DNA of 64,000 nt from an uncultured Lachnospiraceae bacterium. Lineage in GTDB: Bacteria; Bacillota; Clostridia; Lachnospirales; Lachnospiraceae. The notes below the pieces were generated by a model. It made no database searches. It worked only from the letters and a program-made list of their open reading frames with translations, and was not told the DNA's origin. Position numbers and translations under genes: made by a program. Shown here in pieces: positions 17,079-26,387 of the stretch (position 1 is the first letter of the stretch; each line of letters begins with the position of its first letter). The stretch is from the NCBI GenBank assembly GCA_910587085.1, contig CAJUMC010000007.1:1-64000 (forward strand). Direction: 5' to 3'.

Positions 17079-17108
17079 TTGGCGTTTTGAAACGGTATCC
17101 GGTATAAT
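17079..17108 (+). promoter_or_regulatory. Promoter of the glucuronoxylan operon with an inverted repeat in its spacer
   Basis: TATAAT at 17103-17108 with TTGGCG (17079-17084) 18 bases upstream. Between them lies CGTTT-TG-AAACG (17083-17094), a 12-base inverted repeat. A repressor bound there would block RNA polymerase, so it is a candidate operator for a LacI- or GntR-type uronate regulator. It does not match the catabolite-response (cre) consensus without a mismatch. Regulator not in the window. Confidence 0.5.
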
Positions 17109-17177
17109 TAACCGCAAGATATGATAATCAAAAACCAGGTTGAAATTCCCGGAAACGGGGACAGGAGGCTGGGTAAA

Positions 17178-19217
17178 ATGGGGTATACAAAAGCGTGGCT
17201 GAATTACAAAAGGAGCGACAGCATCCGCTTTCCATTTGATGCGCTCCGCGTGGGGGCGGGCGGAACAATTATGGAGAGAGCCGCCGGCGAACTGGCGCTG
17301 GCCGCCGGCGAAATTGCGGGAACAGCGCTGCGCCGCATCGCAGATATTGCGGAAACGGAGCAGGACGGCAGCAAAGGAAAAGGGGTTATTTCTCTCGAAG
17401 TGCCGGAAGACGCGGATGCGCCGGACGGGGCAGGGGCTTTCCGCATCTCTTTGGAGGAAGGAGTCCTGCGGATTCAGGGCGGCGACGAGAGCGGTGTGCT
17501 CTACGGCGTATTTGAGCTGATCCGCTTGATGCAGACAGCTTCTCCCAATCTTTCCAGGCTTCTGAGCGGGAAGCTTATCCTGGAGAAAAAGCCCTCCAAT
17601 CCTCTGCGCATGCTGAACCACTGGGATAACCTGGACGGCAGCATCGAGCGGGGCTATGCGGGAAATTCGTTCTTTTTCGAGAAGGAGCGTCTGCTGCTCG
17701 GAGAGCGCACAAGAGATTACGCCCGGCTGGCAGCCTCCGCGGGCATCAACGCGGTCGTAATCAACAATGTCAACGTGCGCGGCGCGGCAACCTGGCTGAT
17801 TACGGAGAGATATCTTCCGCAGCTGGCCGCACTTTCTCAGCTTTTCGGCGAATACGGCATCGCGTTGTATCTGAGTCTGAATTTTGCCGCGCCGATGGAG
17901 CTTGCAGGCCTGGATACCTGCGATCCTCTCGATGAGCGCGTACAGGAATTCTGGAAAAGAAAAATGCTTGAGGTTTACGCGGCGGTGCCGGATCTGGGTG
18001 GTTTTCTTGTCAAAGCCGATTCGGAGGGCAGACCGGGGCCGTTTACCTACGGAAGAAACCACGCGGACGGGGCAAACATGCTGGCGGAGGCCGTATCGCC
18101 GTACGGCGGGAAAATTATCTGGCGCTGTTTCGTCTACAACTGCAGCCAGGACTGGCGGGATCGGAAGACGGATCGCGCACGCGCCGGATATGACAATTTT
18201 ATGCCGCTCGACGGCAGATTTTCGGACAATGTGATTCTGCAGATCAAGAACGGACCGATGGATTTCCAGGTGCGGGAGCCGGTATCGCCGCTCTTTTCCG
18301 GGCTCCGCGCAACCAACCAGATGCTTGAGGTTCAGGCGGCGCAGGAATATACCGGCCAGCAGCGCCATCTGTGCTATCTGGTTCCGATGTGGAAGGAAAT
18401 TCTGGACTTCAAAACCTATGCCGGAGGGGAGGACGGCGCGGCCGCCGACACCGTTGCGGACATTGTGAGCGGAAGACTCTACGAACAGACGGACTGCGGG
18501 ATGGCTGCCGTGGCAAACACCGGAAATGATGAGAACTGGACAGGTCATGATTTGGCGGCCGCCAATTTCTACGGCTTCGGCAGGCTGGCGTTTGATACCG
18601 GATTGAGTGCGGAGGAGATCGCGCGCGAGTGGATCGCATGCACCTTCGGAACCAATGCCGAAATTATGAAGGTTCTGCTGCCGATGCTGATGGATTCCTG
18701 GTCGATCTACGAAAGCTACACATCGCCCCTCGGCATCGGCTGGATGGTTAATCCGTCCCATCACTACGGGCCGAATGTGGACGGCTATGAATACGACCGC
18801 TGGGGAACCTATCACCGTTCCGACTGTCACGGGATGGGCGTGGACCGGACAACAGAGGGGACGGGCTACACGGCGCAGTACAACGAGCCGAATGCCTCGA
18901 TGTATGAAGCTATGGAAACCTGCCCGGAAGAACTTCTGCTGTTTTTCCATCACGTGCCGTATCAGTACCGGCTGAAAAGCGGAAAAACGCTGATCCAGCA
19001 TATTTATGACAGCCATTTTGAGGGCGCGATGAGAGCGCAGGAGATGCTGGAGCAGTTCCGCAGGCTTGATAAGTTCCTCGAGCCGGAAGTGTACGAGCGC
19101 ATCCGCGCACGGCTGAAGCACCAGTCCGATCACTCCAAGGAGTGGAGAGATCGCATCAATACATACTATTTCCGGATGTCCGGAATTCCGGACGAAAAAG
19201 GACGCACGATCTATTAA
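17178..19217 (+). CDS. aguA: GH67 alpha-glucuronidase
   Basis: A 679-residue intracellular enzyme that removes 4-O-methyl-glucuronic acid from the non-reducing end of aldouronic acids derived from glucuronoxylan. Comparing spacing with the Geobacillus enzyme (also 679 residues), the acid is E283 in DSEGRP and the paired bases are D362 in GPMDFQ and E390 in AAQEYTG. No signal peptide is present, so substrates must be imported. The start is set at 17178, where AGGAGG lies 9 bases upstream; the frame runs open to 17121 without a ribosome site. First gene of an operon with uxuA, uxuB and a xylosidase. Confidence 0.96.
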   Translation: MGYTKAWLNYKRSDSIRFPFDALRVGAGGTIMERAAGELALAAGEIAGTALRRIADIAETEQDGSKGKGVISLEVPEDADAPDGAGAFRISLEEGVLRIQGGDESGVLYGVFELIRLMQTASPNLSRLLSGKLILEKKPSNPLRMLNHWDNLDGSIERGYAGNSFFFEKERLLLGERTRDYARLAASAGINAVVINNVNVRGAATWLITERYLPQLAALSQLFGEYGIALYLSLNFAAPMELAGLDTCDPLDERVQEFWKRKMLEVYAAVPDLGGFLVKADSEGRPGPFTYGRNHADGANMLAEAVSPYGGKIIWRCFVYNCSQDWRDRKTDRARAGYDNFMPLDGRFSDNVILQIKNGPMDFQVREPVSPLFSGLRATNQMLEVQAAQEYTGQQRHLCYLVPMWKEILDFKTYAGGEDGAAADTVADIVSGRLYEQTDCGMAAVANTGNDENWTGHDLAAANFYGFGRLAFDTGLSAEEIAREWIACTFGTNAEIMKVLLPMLMDSWSIYESYTSPLGIGWMVNPSHHYGPNVDGYEYDRWGTYHRSDCHGMGVDRTTEGTGYTAQYNEPNASMYEAMETCPEELLLFFHHVPYQYRLKSGKTLIQHIYDSHFEGAMRAQEMLEQFRRLDKFLEPEVYERIRARLKHQSDHSKEWRDRINTYYFRMSGIPDEKGRTIY

Positions 19218-19325
19218 TAAATCGGCATAATCAGATATAAAAACAAGCGGTGCGGCAGAAAGCCGGCGCCGGCAGGCAGCTGTTTCCGAAGTAGCCGGGA
19301 GCAGCGCAGAAACGGAGGAAAGACA

Positions 19326-20399
19326 ATGGACATGACATTGCGTTGGTACGGAAAAAAGCAGGACAGCGTAACGCTGGAGCAGATTCGCCAGATCCCTGGG
19401 GTGACAGGCGTGATTTCGGCGCTCCATGAATTGCCGGCAGGCGAACCATGGCCTTACGAGCAGGTAATGGCCCTGAAAAAGGAAGTTGAAGCAGCCGGAC
19501 TGAAGCTGCTCGGCATTGAGAGCATCAATGTGCATGAGGATATCAAACTCGGCGCACCGGCAAGGGATACGCTGATCAAAAATTACATCGCCTCGCTTGA
19601 GAGCGTTGGCCGGGCGGACATTCACCTTGTCTGCTACAATTTTATGCCGATTTTCGACTGGACACGCACCGATCTTGCCTTCCCGCTGCCGGACGGTTCA
19701 AACGCGCTTGCCTACGACAAGACCGTAATCGAAGGAATCCGCCCGGAGGATATGTTTGCGCGCATTGAGGGCGCCAGCGGCGGCTTTATCCTGCCGGGCT
19801 GGGAACCGAACCGCAAGGACGAAATCAAAGAGCTGTTTAAAAAATACGAGGGCATGACCGCGGAGCGGCTGCTCGAAAATTATAAGTATTTCCTCGATGC
19901 CATCATGCCGACCTGCGAGAAATACAAAATCAAAATGGCAGTGCATCCGGACGATCCGGCCTGGAATGTATTCGGCCTTCCGCGCATCGTCACGAGCGAG
20001 GAGGCACTGGAAAAAATTGCCAGTCTCAACCCGAGCATTTACAACGGCTTTACGCTGTGCACCGGTTCTCTCGGCAGCAATCTCGGCAACGATCTGCCGA
20101 AGATTATCCGAAACCCGAAAATTGCTCCGCGGATTCATTTTGCACATGTGCGCAATATCAAATATGAAAACGAGAATTTCTTCCATGAGAGCTCCCATCT
20201 GTCGTCGGACGGAAATTTCGACATGTACGAGATCATGAAAGCGTTCCATGACATCGGATTTGACGGCGTAACAAGGCCGGATCACGGCCGCATGATCTGG
20301 GGCGAGCAGGCAAGACCGGGTTACGGCCTCTACGACCGTGCGCTGGGTGTGGCGTACATTAACGGGCTCTGGGAGGCGATCGGAAAAGCCGGGCGTTAA
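19326..20399 (+). CDS. uxuA: Mannonate dehydratase UxuA
   Basis: A 357-residue xylose-isomerase-like barrel that dehydrates D-mannonate to 2-keto-3-deoxy-D-gluconate. Family residues are visible: MAVHPDDPAWNVFGLPRIV around residue 200, CTGSLGSNLGND, RIHFAHVRN and RPDHGRMIWGE, which include the metal-binding histidine/cysteine set. Length is normal. It follows aguA by 108 bases with GGAGGAAAG at its start and precedes uxuB, its partner step. Confidence 0.97.
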   Translation: MDMTLRWYGKKQDSVTLEQIRQIPGVTGVISALHELPAGEPWPYEQVMALKKEVEAAGLKLLGIESINVHEDIKLGAPARDTLIKNYIASLESVGRADIHLVCYNFMPIFDWTRTDLAFPLPDGSNALAYDKTVIEGIRPEDMFARIEGASGGFILPGWEPNRKDEIKELFKKYEGMTAERLLENYKYFLDAIMPTCEKYKIKMAVHPDDPAWNVFGLPRIVTSEEALEKIASLNPSIYNGFTLCTGSLGSNLGNDLPKIIRNPKIAPRIHFAHVRNIKYENENFFHESSHLSSDGNFDMYEIMKAFHDIGFDGVTRPDHGRMIWGEQARPGYGLYDRALGVAYINGLWEAIGKAGR

Positions 20400-20509
20400 G
20401 CCGGCGGATTCCTGAAGCGGCCTGCTTAATGTTTGGGGAAACGGCAGGCTGCGCAGGAAAAAAGATCAGTATAACAGAAAAAATTTCGGATGGACAACGG
20501 AGGTTTGCA

Positions 20510-22120
20510 ATGAAGCTGGTGGATTTAGGGGATAACTCCCAAAAACAGCTCTTCCTGGAAAAGGGCTACGAAGTGTTTTCTTACGACCGCAAAGCGGTGC
20601 GGGAGCGGACAAAGCAGACGCCGGAATGGATTCATTTCGGCGCGGGAAATATTTTCCGCGCGTTTCCGGCGGCAGTGCTGCAGACGCTGCTTGAAAAGGG
20701 ACTGACGGACAAAGGCGTTATTGTCTGCGAGGGCTTTGACTACGAAATTATCGAAAAGGCTTACCGCCCTTATGACGATATGAGCCTTCTCGTTGTTCTG
20801 CGGGCGGACGGGACAATCGAAAAAAAGGTGATCGGCAGCGTGGTGGAATCGCTGACTGCGGATGAGAAAAACGAAGCGGATCGGGAACGGCTTTTTGAAA
20901 TTTTCCGCTCGTCCTCCCTGAAAATGGCAAGCTTTACCATAACGGAAAAGGGCTACGGCATCACCGGGCCGGACGGTGCGGTCACGCCGCTGGTAAAGGC
21001 GGATTTCGGCGATGCTTCTCTGACGCCAAAGCATACCATGGGAAAGGCAGCACGGCTTCTGTATGAGCGCTACAAAAACGGCGCCGCGCCGATCGCCATG
21101 GTAAGCATGGACAACTGTTCGCACAACGGCGACAAGCTGAAGGCCGCCGTTACGGCGTATGCGGCCGCCTGGGTGGAAAACGGCCTTGTTGATGCGGGCT
21201 TTTCGGAATATGTCAACAATCCGGATAAGGTAAGCTTTCCTTGGAGCATGATCGACAAAATCACGCCCCGCCCGGATGCGGTTGTACAGGAACTGCTCAA
21301 AAAAGACGGCTTTGAGGATACGGAGCTGATTATCACCGGCAGAAACACCTACACCGCACCGTTTGTCAACGCGGAAGAAACGGAATATCTTGTGATCGAG
21401 GATGCGTTCCCGAACGGAAAGCTGCCGCTGGATGCCGCCGGAATATACTACACGGATCGGGAAACCGTGGACAAGGTCGAAAAAATGAAGGTATGCACCT
21501 GCCTGAATCCGCTGCACACGGCGCTGGCAATTTTCGGCTGCCTGATGTCCTACACGACGATCCATGACGAGATGGAAGATGCACTGCTGCGCGGGCTTGT
21601 TACGCGGATGGGTTATGAGGAAGGTATGCCGGTGGTGGTCAATCCGGGCATCCTGAAGCCGGAGGATTTTATAGGGGCCGTTTTGAATAAGCGCCTGCCG
21701 AACGTGTTTATGCCGGATACACCGCAGCGCATTGCCACAGATACCTCTCAGAAGCTGCCGATCCGGTTCGGCGAAACGCTCAAGGCCTATCTTGCAAAGG
21801 GCCAGAAGCTCGGCGAACTGACGTTCATTCCTCTCGTGCTGGCCGGTTACCTGCGTTATCTGCTTGGGATCAATGACGACGGAAACGCCTTTGAACCGTC
21901 GCCGGACCCGATGCTCGGCGAGCTGCGCGAAGCGATGAAGGATGTCGCTTTCGGTCAGATCGTGCCGCAGAAAACCTTCGACGGTATCCTTTCCCGGAAG
22001 GATCTGTTTGCCGTTGATCTCGTGGAAAACGGCCTTTCCGCAAAGATTACCGCATATTTCAATGAGCTGAACGCACAGCCGGGAGCGGTAAGAGAGACGC
22101 TCAAACGCGTACTCGGCTGA
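20510..22120 (+). CDS. uxuB: Fructuronate reductase / mannitol dehydrogenase family UxuB
   Basis: A 536-residue NAD-dependent polyol dehydrogenase that interconverts D-fructuronate and D-mannonate. The N-terminal Rossmann entry is IHFGAGNIFRAF, and the catalytic region includes SMDNCSHNGDKL and CLNPLHTALAIFG, the conserved N-x-x-H of the family. The start at 20510 follows GGAGG by 7 bases; the frame extends to 20429 but lacks a ribosome site and similarity there. Together with uxuA it completes the mannonate branch. The glucuronate isomerase uxaC is not in this window. Confidence 0.93.
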   Translation: MKLVDLGDNSQKQLFLEKGYEVFSYDRKAVRERTKQTPEWIHFGAGNIFRAFPAAVLQTLLEKGLTDKGVIVCEGFDYEIIEKAYRPYDDMSLLVVLRADGTIEKKVIGSVVESLTADEKNEADRERLFEIFRSSSLKMASFTITEKGYGITGPDGAVTPLVKADFGDASLTPKHTMGKAARLLYERYKNGAAPIAMVSMDNCSHNGDKLKAAVTAYAAAWVENGLVDAGFSEYVNNPDKVSFPWSMIDKITPRPDAVVQELLKKDGFEDTELIITGRNTYTAPFVNAEETEYLVIEDAFPNGKLPLDAAGIYYTDRETVDKVEKMKVCTCLNPLHTALAIFGCLMSYTTIHDEMEDALLRGLVTRMGYEEGMPVVVNPGILKPEDFIGAVLNKRLPNVFMPDTPQRIATDTSQKLPIRFGETLKAYLAKGQKLGELTFIPLVLAGYLRYLLGINDDGNAFEPSPDPMLGELREAMKDVAFGQIVPQKTFDGILSRKDLFAVDLVENGLSAKITAYFNELNAQPGAVRETLKRVLG

Positions 22121-22163
22121 GGAGCTGAAGCAGCAAAATTAATAAAAGCAAAAGGAGTACATA

Positions 22164-23795
22164 ATGTCCAAAGTCAGAAATCCGATTTTATCAGGCTTTT
22201 ATCCGGACCCGTCAATCTGCCGGGCCGGGGATCGCTATTATATCGTAAATTCGACCTTCGCCTACTTCCCGGGTGTGCCGGTGTTTGAGAGCCGGGATCT
22301 GAAGCACTATCATCAGATCGGGAACATACTTACAAGGGATTCCCAGCTTCCGCTTGGAGAATCCAGAATGTCACAGGGAATTTTTGCTCCGACAATCCGC
22401 TTTCACGAGGGCGTATTCTATATGATTACAACCAACGTATCGCACGGCGGCAATTTTATCGTGACAGCCGAAAATCCGGCGGGGCCGTGGTCCGAGCCTC
22501 ATTATCTTAAAGGGGCGGACGGCATCGATCCGAGCCTGTTCTTTGACGATGACGGAAAATGCTACTACATCGGAACGCGCCCGAACCCGGACGGGGTGCG
22601 CTACAATGGAGACTGGTACATTTATATCCAGGAGCTTGATCTGGAAAATTTCTGTCTGAAGGGAAATTATACGCTTGTCTGGAAGGGCGCAATGCGCGAC
22701 GCGGAATGGCCGGAGGGACCGCATCTGTACAAGAAGGACGGCTATTACTATATCGTGCATGCCGAGGGCGGCACAGGGCCGGCTCACGCGGTCTGTGTAG
22801 CACGCAGCCGCAATGTTGCCGGGCCGTATGTCGGAAATTTCAACAACCCGATATTTACGCACCGGCATCTCGGCAAAAATTATCCGATCCGCTATGTCGG
22901 CCATGCGGATCTTGTGGATACGCCGGACGGAGAGTGGTATATGGTTCTGCTTGCCTCGCGGCCGTGCGGGCAGTATACGGGACTCGGGCGCGAAACCTTC
23001 CTTGCCCGCGTAACCTGGGAGGACGGCTGGCCGGTGGTCAACGACGGCGTCGGAATTCTGAACGAGTATCAGGAAGTCGGGCTTCCGGAGGTATGCGAGC
23101 TTCCGGAGAGCAGCTGTCTGTCGTTTTATACAAAGACGCTCGATCCGCATTTCGTCACGGTGCGCAATCCAAAACCGGATATGTATCAGCTTCCTGGAAA
23201 CGGCTCGCTGGTACTGAAAACGGCGCCGGAGATGATCACTGAAAAGACGAATGCCTCCTACCTTGGAATCCGTCAGTGCAGCTATCATTACACGGCCCGC
23301 ACCAGCTTTTGCTTCCGCCCGCAGGGCGAGGAGGAGGCCGGGATGGTGCTGCTTCAGAGCGAGGATGCAAGCATCCGCTTTGTCGTTATGAAATCCGGTC
23401 AGGACACCGTTCTGCGCGTTGTCTGCTTTGGCGACCGGTTGAACAGCACAGCGGAACAAAGTGCTGCCGGGGAAGCGCAGAGCGTGGGGAATGCCGCCGG
23501 ACAGACCAGCCGTCTGCCGGAGCGCTTCGGTGAAATCCTGGCAGAGAAGGCACTGACACCGGGAACGGAATTGCTGACGCTGGCAATTATGCAGGAAGGC
23601 CAGGAACTGACCTTCTGGTATGCGCTGGAGGACGGCAGGTTTGAGCAGCTCGGGCTGGCGGCTGACGCCCGGTTTTTAAGCACCGAGGCGGCCGGCGGCT
23701 TTGTCGGAAATACCGTAGGCATGTATACGAGCTCCAATCATACGGCATCTGAAAACCATGCAGAATTTTACTCTTTCAGCATGGAAGAGAATTAA
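22164..23795 (+). CDS. xynB: GH43 beta-xylosidase
   Basis: A 543-residue intracellular exo-enzyme releasing xylose from xylo-oligosaccharides. Catalytic residues appear as D15 (YPDPS), D122 (GIDPSLF) and E184 (WPEGPHLY), close to the D15/D128/E187 arrangement known for the Geobacillus XynB3. The C-terminal 200 residues form the beta-sandwich domain typical of this subfamily. No signal peptide. Last gene of the glucuronoxylan operon; AAAAGGAG upstream. Its stop codon lies inside a 20-base tandem duplication. Confidence 0.93.
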   Translation: MSKVRNPILSGFYPDPSICRAGDRYYIVNSTFAYFPGVPVFESRDLKHYHQIGNILTRDSQLPLGESRMSQGIFAPTIRFHEGVFYMITTNVSHGGNFIVTAENPAGPWSEPHYLKGADGIDPSLFFDDDGKCYYIGTRPNPDGVRYNGDWYIYIQELDLENFCLKGNYTLVWKGAMRDAEWPEGPHLYKKDGYYYIVHAEGGTGPAHAVCVARSRNVAGPYVGNFNNPIFTHRHLGKNYPIRYVGHADLVDTPDGEWYMVLLASRPCGQYTGLGRETFLARVTWEDGWPVVNDGVGILNEYQEVGLPEVCELPESSCLSFYTKTLDPHFVTVRNPKPDMYQLPGNGSLVLKTAPEMITEKTNASYLGIRQCSYHYTARTSFCFRPQGEEEAGMVLLQSEDASIRFVVMKSGQDTVLRVVCFGDRLNSTAEQSAAGEAQSVGNAAGQTSRLPERFGEILAEKALTPGTELLTLAIMQEGQELTFWYALEDGRFEQLGLAADARFLSTEAAGGFVGNTVGMYTSSNHTASENHAEFYSFSMEEN

Positions 23796-23824
23796 TATAT
23801 AATAAAGAGAATTAATATATAATA
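23785..23824 (+). repeat. Perfect 20-bp tandem duplication over the xynB stop codon
   Basis: AAGAGAATTAATATATAATA occurs twice head to tail, 23785-23804 and 23805-23824, identical at all 20 positions. The first copy contains the stop codon of the xylosidase. It looks like a recent slippage or unequal-recombination event. Confidence 0.95.
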
Positions 23825-23933
23825 TTGACCGTGAAGTATCAATTTTATATTTACTGGAAATATAAATGTGAAATTGTCCGCGGAAAATATCAATAAGAAA
23901 TAATCAGCCAAAAAGACAGAAAATTACGGCAGG

Positions 23934-23983
23934 GGAGCGCCCCGCAGAAATCAGCTTTTTGATCTGCGGAAGCGCTCCTTTTT
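23934..23983 (+). terminator. Terminator of the glucuronoxylan operon
   Basis: GGAGCGC (23934-23940) plus CCGCAGA (23942-23948) pair with TCTGCGG (23963-23969) plus GCGCTCC (23972-23978), followed by TTTTT. The rest of the gap 23796-24118 holds an AT-rich stretch and the next promoter. Confidence 0.88.
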
Positions 23984-24038
23984 CCGTTTTCTCTTAAGAC
24001 CCGGCGTTTCCGCGCGGCGGTTTTCCTCGCCGTTGTTA

Positions 24039-24067
24039 TTGACGAAATTTCATTTCATTTGTATAAT
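24039..24067 (+). promoter_or_regulatory. Sigma-A promoter for the membrane MutS-like gene
   Basis: TTGACG (24039-24044), 17-base spacer, TATAAT (24062-24067), 51 bases before the ATG. Confidence 0.8.
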
Positions 24068-24118
24068 AAAGCAGGATAAAAAATAAGCTGCCGTCACGGC
24101 GGCGCGGAGGAAAATACA

Positions 24119-25792
24119 ATGCTGTATGTTGGAATTGCAGCCGCAGTGCTGCTGGCGTTACTGGTAAAAAGCATTTATGACGAGCGAAAATACACAACCC
24201 GGCTGTACCAGAGAATGGACAGGGAATGGGGGAAAGTGCCGACGGAGGAATATTCCGAGGACAAATACCGTTCCCTGCAGTTTTACTACAATCAGCAGGA
24301 AAAGGGCGAGGGGAATATCGACAGCATCACCTGGAATGACCTGGACATGGATCAGATTTTCATGACAATGAACAACACCGGCTCCGCAGCGGGCGAAGAG
24401 TATCTGTTTGCCCTGCTGCACCGGCTGAATTTTTCGGCGGAGGAACTGGCTGAACGCAACCGGCTGATGAAGCATTTCACAGAACACAGGCAGGAAAGGC
24501 AGAAGCTGCAGGAGCAGTTTATGCGGATGGGAAAAGAGCGGAACATTTCCATCTATGAATACATCAACATGCTCCATCTGCTGAAGCGGGAAAGCAATAC
24601 TGCGCATTATCTCAGCATTGTCCTGTTGCTTGCGTCCGCCGGCATGATTTTTGTTTCTCCGGTAGCCGGCGTGTTCTCCGTTATTGTCGTCGGAATTTAC
24701 AATGCGTTTTCCTACTACAAGAGGAAGAGCGATATCGAAAAATATTTTACCGTTGTATCTCATCTGATCCGGATGATGGACGGCATGAAAACGCTCTCTG
24801 GGCTTGCGGATCGGGAAATCGAAACCTATACGGCATCGATCCGGGAGACGCTGAAGGTATTCGCCGGGTTTCGAAAGGGCGCGCGCATCGTGGCGGGAAA
24901 GCGGCCGACCGGGGATCTGCTGGAGGGGATGGTGGATTATATCCGCATGCTGTTCCATATTGATCTGATCAAATTCAATCAGATGATACAGATTTTTGAC
25001 AATAATGAAGCAGAACTGACCAGACTTTTTGAAACGGCAGGATTTCTGGATGCCATGATTGCCGCATCCTCCTTCCGCGTGCTGATGCGAGACTGGTGCG
25101 TGCCTGAACTTACGTCGGAGGGCGGCCCGTTCCTCTCCATGCGCGAGGTATATCACCCGATGCTGGACAATCCGGTGAAAGCCTCCATCTCGGAGAACCG
25201 CAGTGTGCTGATTACCGGCTCCAACGCTTCCGGCAAATCCACCTTTATCAAAACGCTTGCGATCAACGCCATTCTCGCACAGACCATTGACACGGTAATG
25301 GCGGAAGAGTACCGCGCAAGCTTTTTTCAGGTTGCGTCTTCGATGGCGCTGCGCGACGATATTTTCAGCAAGGAGAGCTATTATATTGTCGAGATTAAAT
25401 CGCTCAAACGGATTGCAGACCGGATCGGGAGCGGAACTCCGATGCTCTGCTTTGTGGACGAGGTGCTGCGCGGCACAAACACGCTGGAGCGCATCGCGGC
25501 ATCCGCCGAGATTCTGTCGGATTTTGCGTCCAAAAACGCGATCTGTTTTGCGGCAACCCATGATATCGAGCTGACGCATATTCTGGAAAGCCGGTATTCC
25601 AACTATCATTTTCAGGAGTATGTCGAGGGTGATCAGGTGCTGTTTGACTACAAGCTTTACGAGGGTCGGGCAGTATCCAAGAATGCGATCCGGCTGCTGA
25701 AAATGCTCGGCTATGCCGACCGGATCACGGAGCGCGCCGAGGAGCGTGCAAGACATTTCGAGCAGACCGGAGAATGGCGGGCCTGTGAATGA
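24119..25792 (+). CDS. Membrane-anchored MutS-family ATPase
   Basis: A 557-residue protein with the MutS core ATPase at its C-terminus and membrane segments in front. A hydrophobic N-terminus (2-17) is followed by a helical region with MutS lever-like features, two adjacent transmembrane segments at 164-180 and 182-199, then the clamp/lever helices. ATPase motifs: Walker A GSNASGKST (367-375), Walker B FVDEVLRGTNTLER, and ATHDIELTH. The mismatch-recognition domain with its F-x-E wedge and the connector domain are missing, so ordinary mismatch binding is unlikely. Short MutS homologues with membrane helices are known in Bacteroidetes and Clostridia, but their role is unclear. The gene leads a run with rnhA, mutS and mutL. 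Confidence 0.85.
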   Translation: MLYVGIAAAVLLALLVKSIYDERKYTTRLYQRMDREWGKVPTEEYSEDKYRSLQFYYNQQEKGEGNIDSITWNDLDMDQIFMTMNNTGSAAGEEYLFALLHRLNFSAEELAERNRLMKHFTEHRQERQKLQEQFMRMGKERNISIYEYINMLHLLKRESNTAHYLSIVLLLASAGMIFVSPVAGVFSVIVVGIYNAFSYYKRKSDIEKYFTVVSHLIRMMDGMKTLSGLADREIETYTASIRETLKVFAGFRKGARIVAGKRPTGDLLEGMVDYIRMLFHIDLIKFNQMIQIFDNNEAELTRLFETAGFLDAMIAASSFRVLMRDWCVPELTSEGGPFLSMREVYHPMLDNPVKASISENRSVLITGSNASGKSTFIKTLAINAILAQTIDTVMAEEYRASFFQVASSMALRDDIFSKESYYIVEIKSLKRIADRIGSGTPMLCFVDEVLRGTNTLERIAASAEILSDFASKNAICFAATHDIELTHILESRYSNYHFQEYVEGDQVLFDYKLYEGRAVSKNAIRLLKMLGYADRITERAEERARHFEQTGEWRACE

Positions 25793-25887
25793 GTCCTGAG
25801 AACGGTATCGCAGACAAGGGCGCGCTGACCGGTCAGGGATGCAGGCACATGCCTGCCGAAAACCGGAGGCGGGAAAGGAAAGCATAT

Positions 25888-26367
25888 ATGAAGGTAATAA
25901 TTTATACGGACGGCGCGGCGCGCGGGAACCCGGACGGGCCGGGCGGCTACGGAACGATACTATCCTGCACGGACAGCAGCGGCAAGGAGCATCTTAGGGA
26001 ATATTCCGGGGGATATGTGCGCACAACAAACAACCGCATGGAGCTGATGGCGGCAATCGTCGGACTGGAAGCGCTGAACCGGCCGTGCGAAGTAATTCTT
26101 TATTCAGATTCGCAGTATCTGGTAAAGGCATTCAACGAACACTGGATCGACGGCTGGCAGAAAAAAAACTGGAAGCGGAGCGGCAATGAGCCGGTAAAAA
26201 ACGTGGATCTGTGGAAGCGGCTGCTCGCGGCGATGGCGCCGCACCAGGTGGAGTTCTGCTGGGTGAAGGGGCACAACGGCCATCCGCAGAACGAGCGCTG
26301 CGACGCGCTGGCAACCTCCGCTGCGGACGGGGATAATCTGGCGGTTGACGAGGGCTTGAGCAGCTGA
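25888..26367 (+). CDS. rnhA: Ribonuclease HI
   Basis: A 159-residue enzyme that degrades the RNA strand of RNA-DNA hybrids. The catalytic acids are visible: D in IYTDGAARGNP (residue 7), E in NNRMELMAAI, D in LYSDSQYL, and the final D in NERCDALA. Helix C with the basic protrusion (GWQKKNWKRSGNEPVKN) is present, so it is the E. coli-like type 1. The start at 25888 follows GGAAAGGAAAG. An alternative in-frame ATG at 25789 would overlap the preceding stop and add 33 residues without similarity. mutS follows 20 bases downstream. Confidence 0.95.
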   Translation: MKVIIYTDGAARGNPDGPGGYGTILSCTDSSGKEHLREYSGGYVRTTNNRMELMAAIVGLEALNRPCEVILYSDSQYLVKAFNEHWIDGWQKKNWKRSGNEPVKNVDLWKRLLAAMAPHQVEFCWVKGHNGHPQNERCDALATSAADGDNLAVDEGLSS

Positions 26368-26387
26368 GCGATTCTAAGGAGGAACCA

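Noticed and set aside
17083..17100. Catabolite-response (cre) site in the xylan promoter
   Set aside because: TGAAACGG lacks the base between TGNAA and CG required by the consensus; kept only as a generic inverted repeat.
16917..19625. Very long open frame on the - strand opposite the GH67 gene
   Set aside because: Mirror of a GC-rich coding gene; GH67 with catalytic residues is clear on the + strand.
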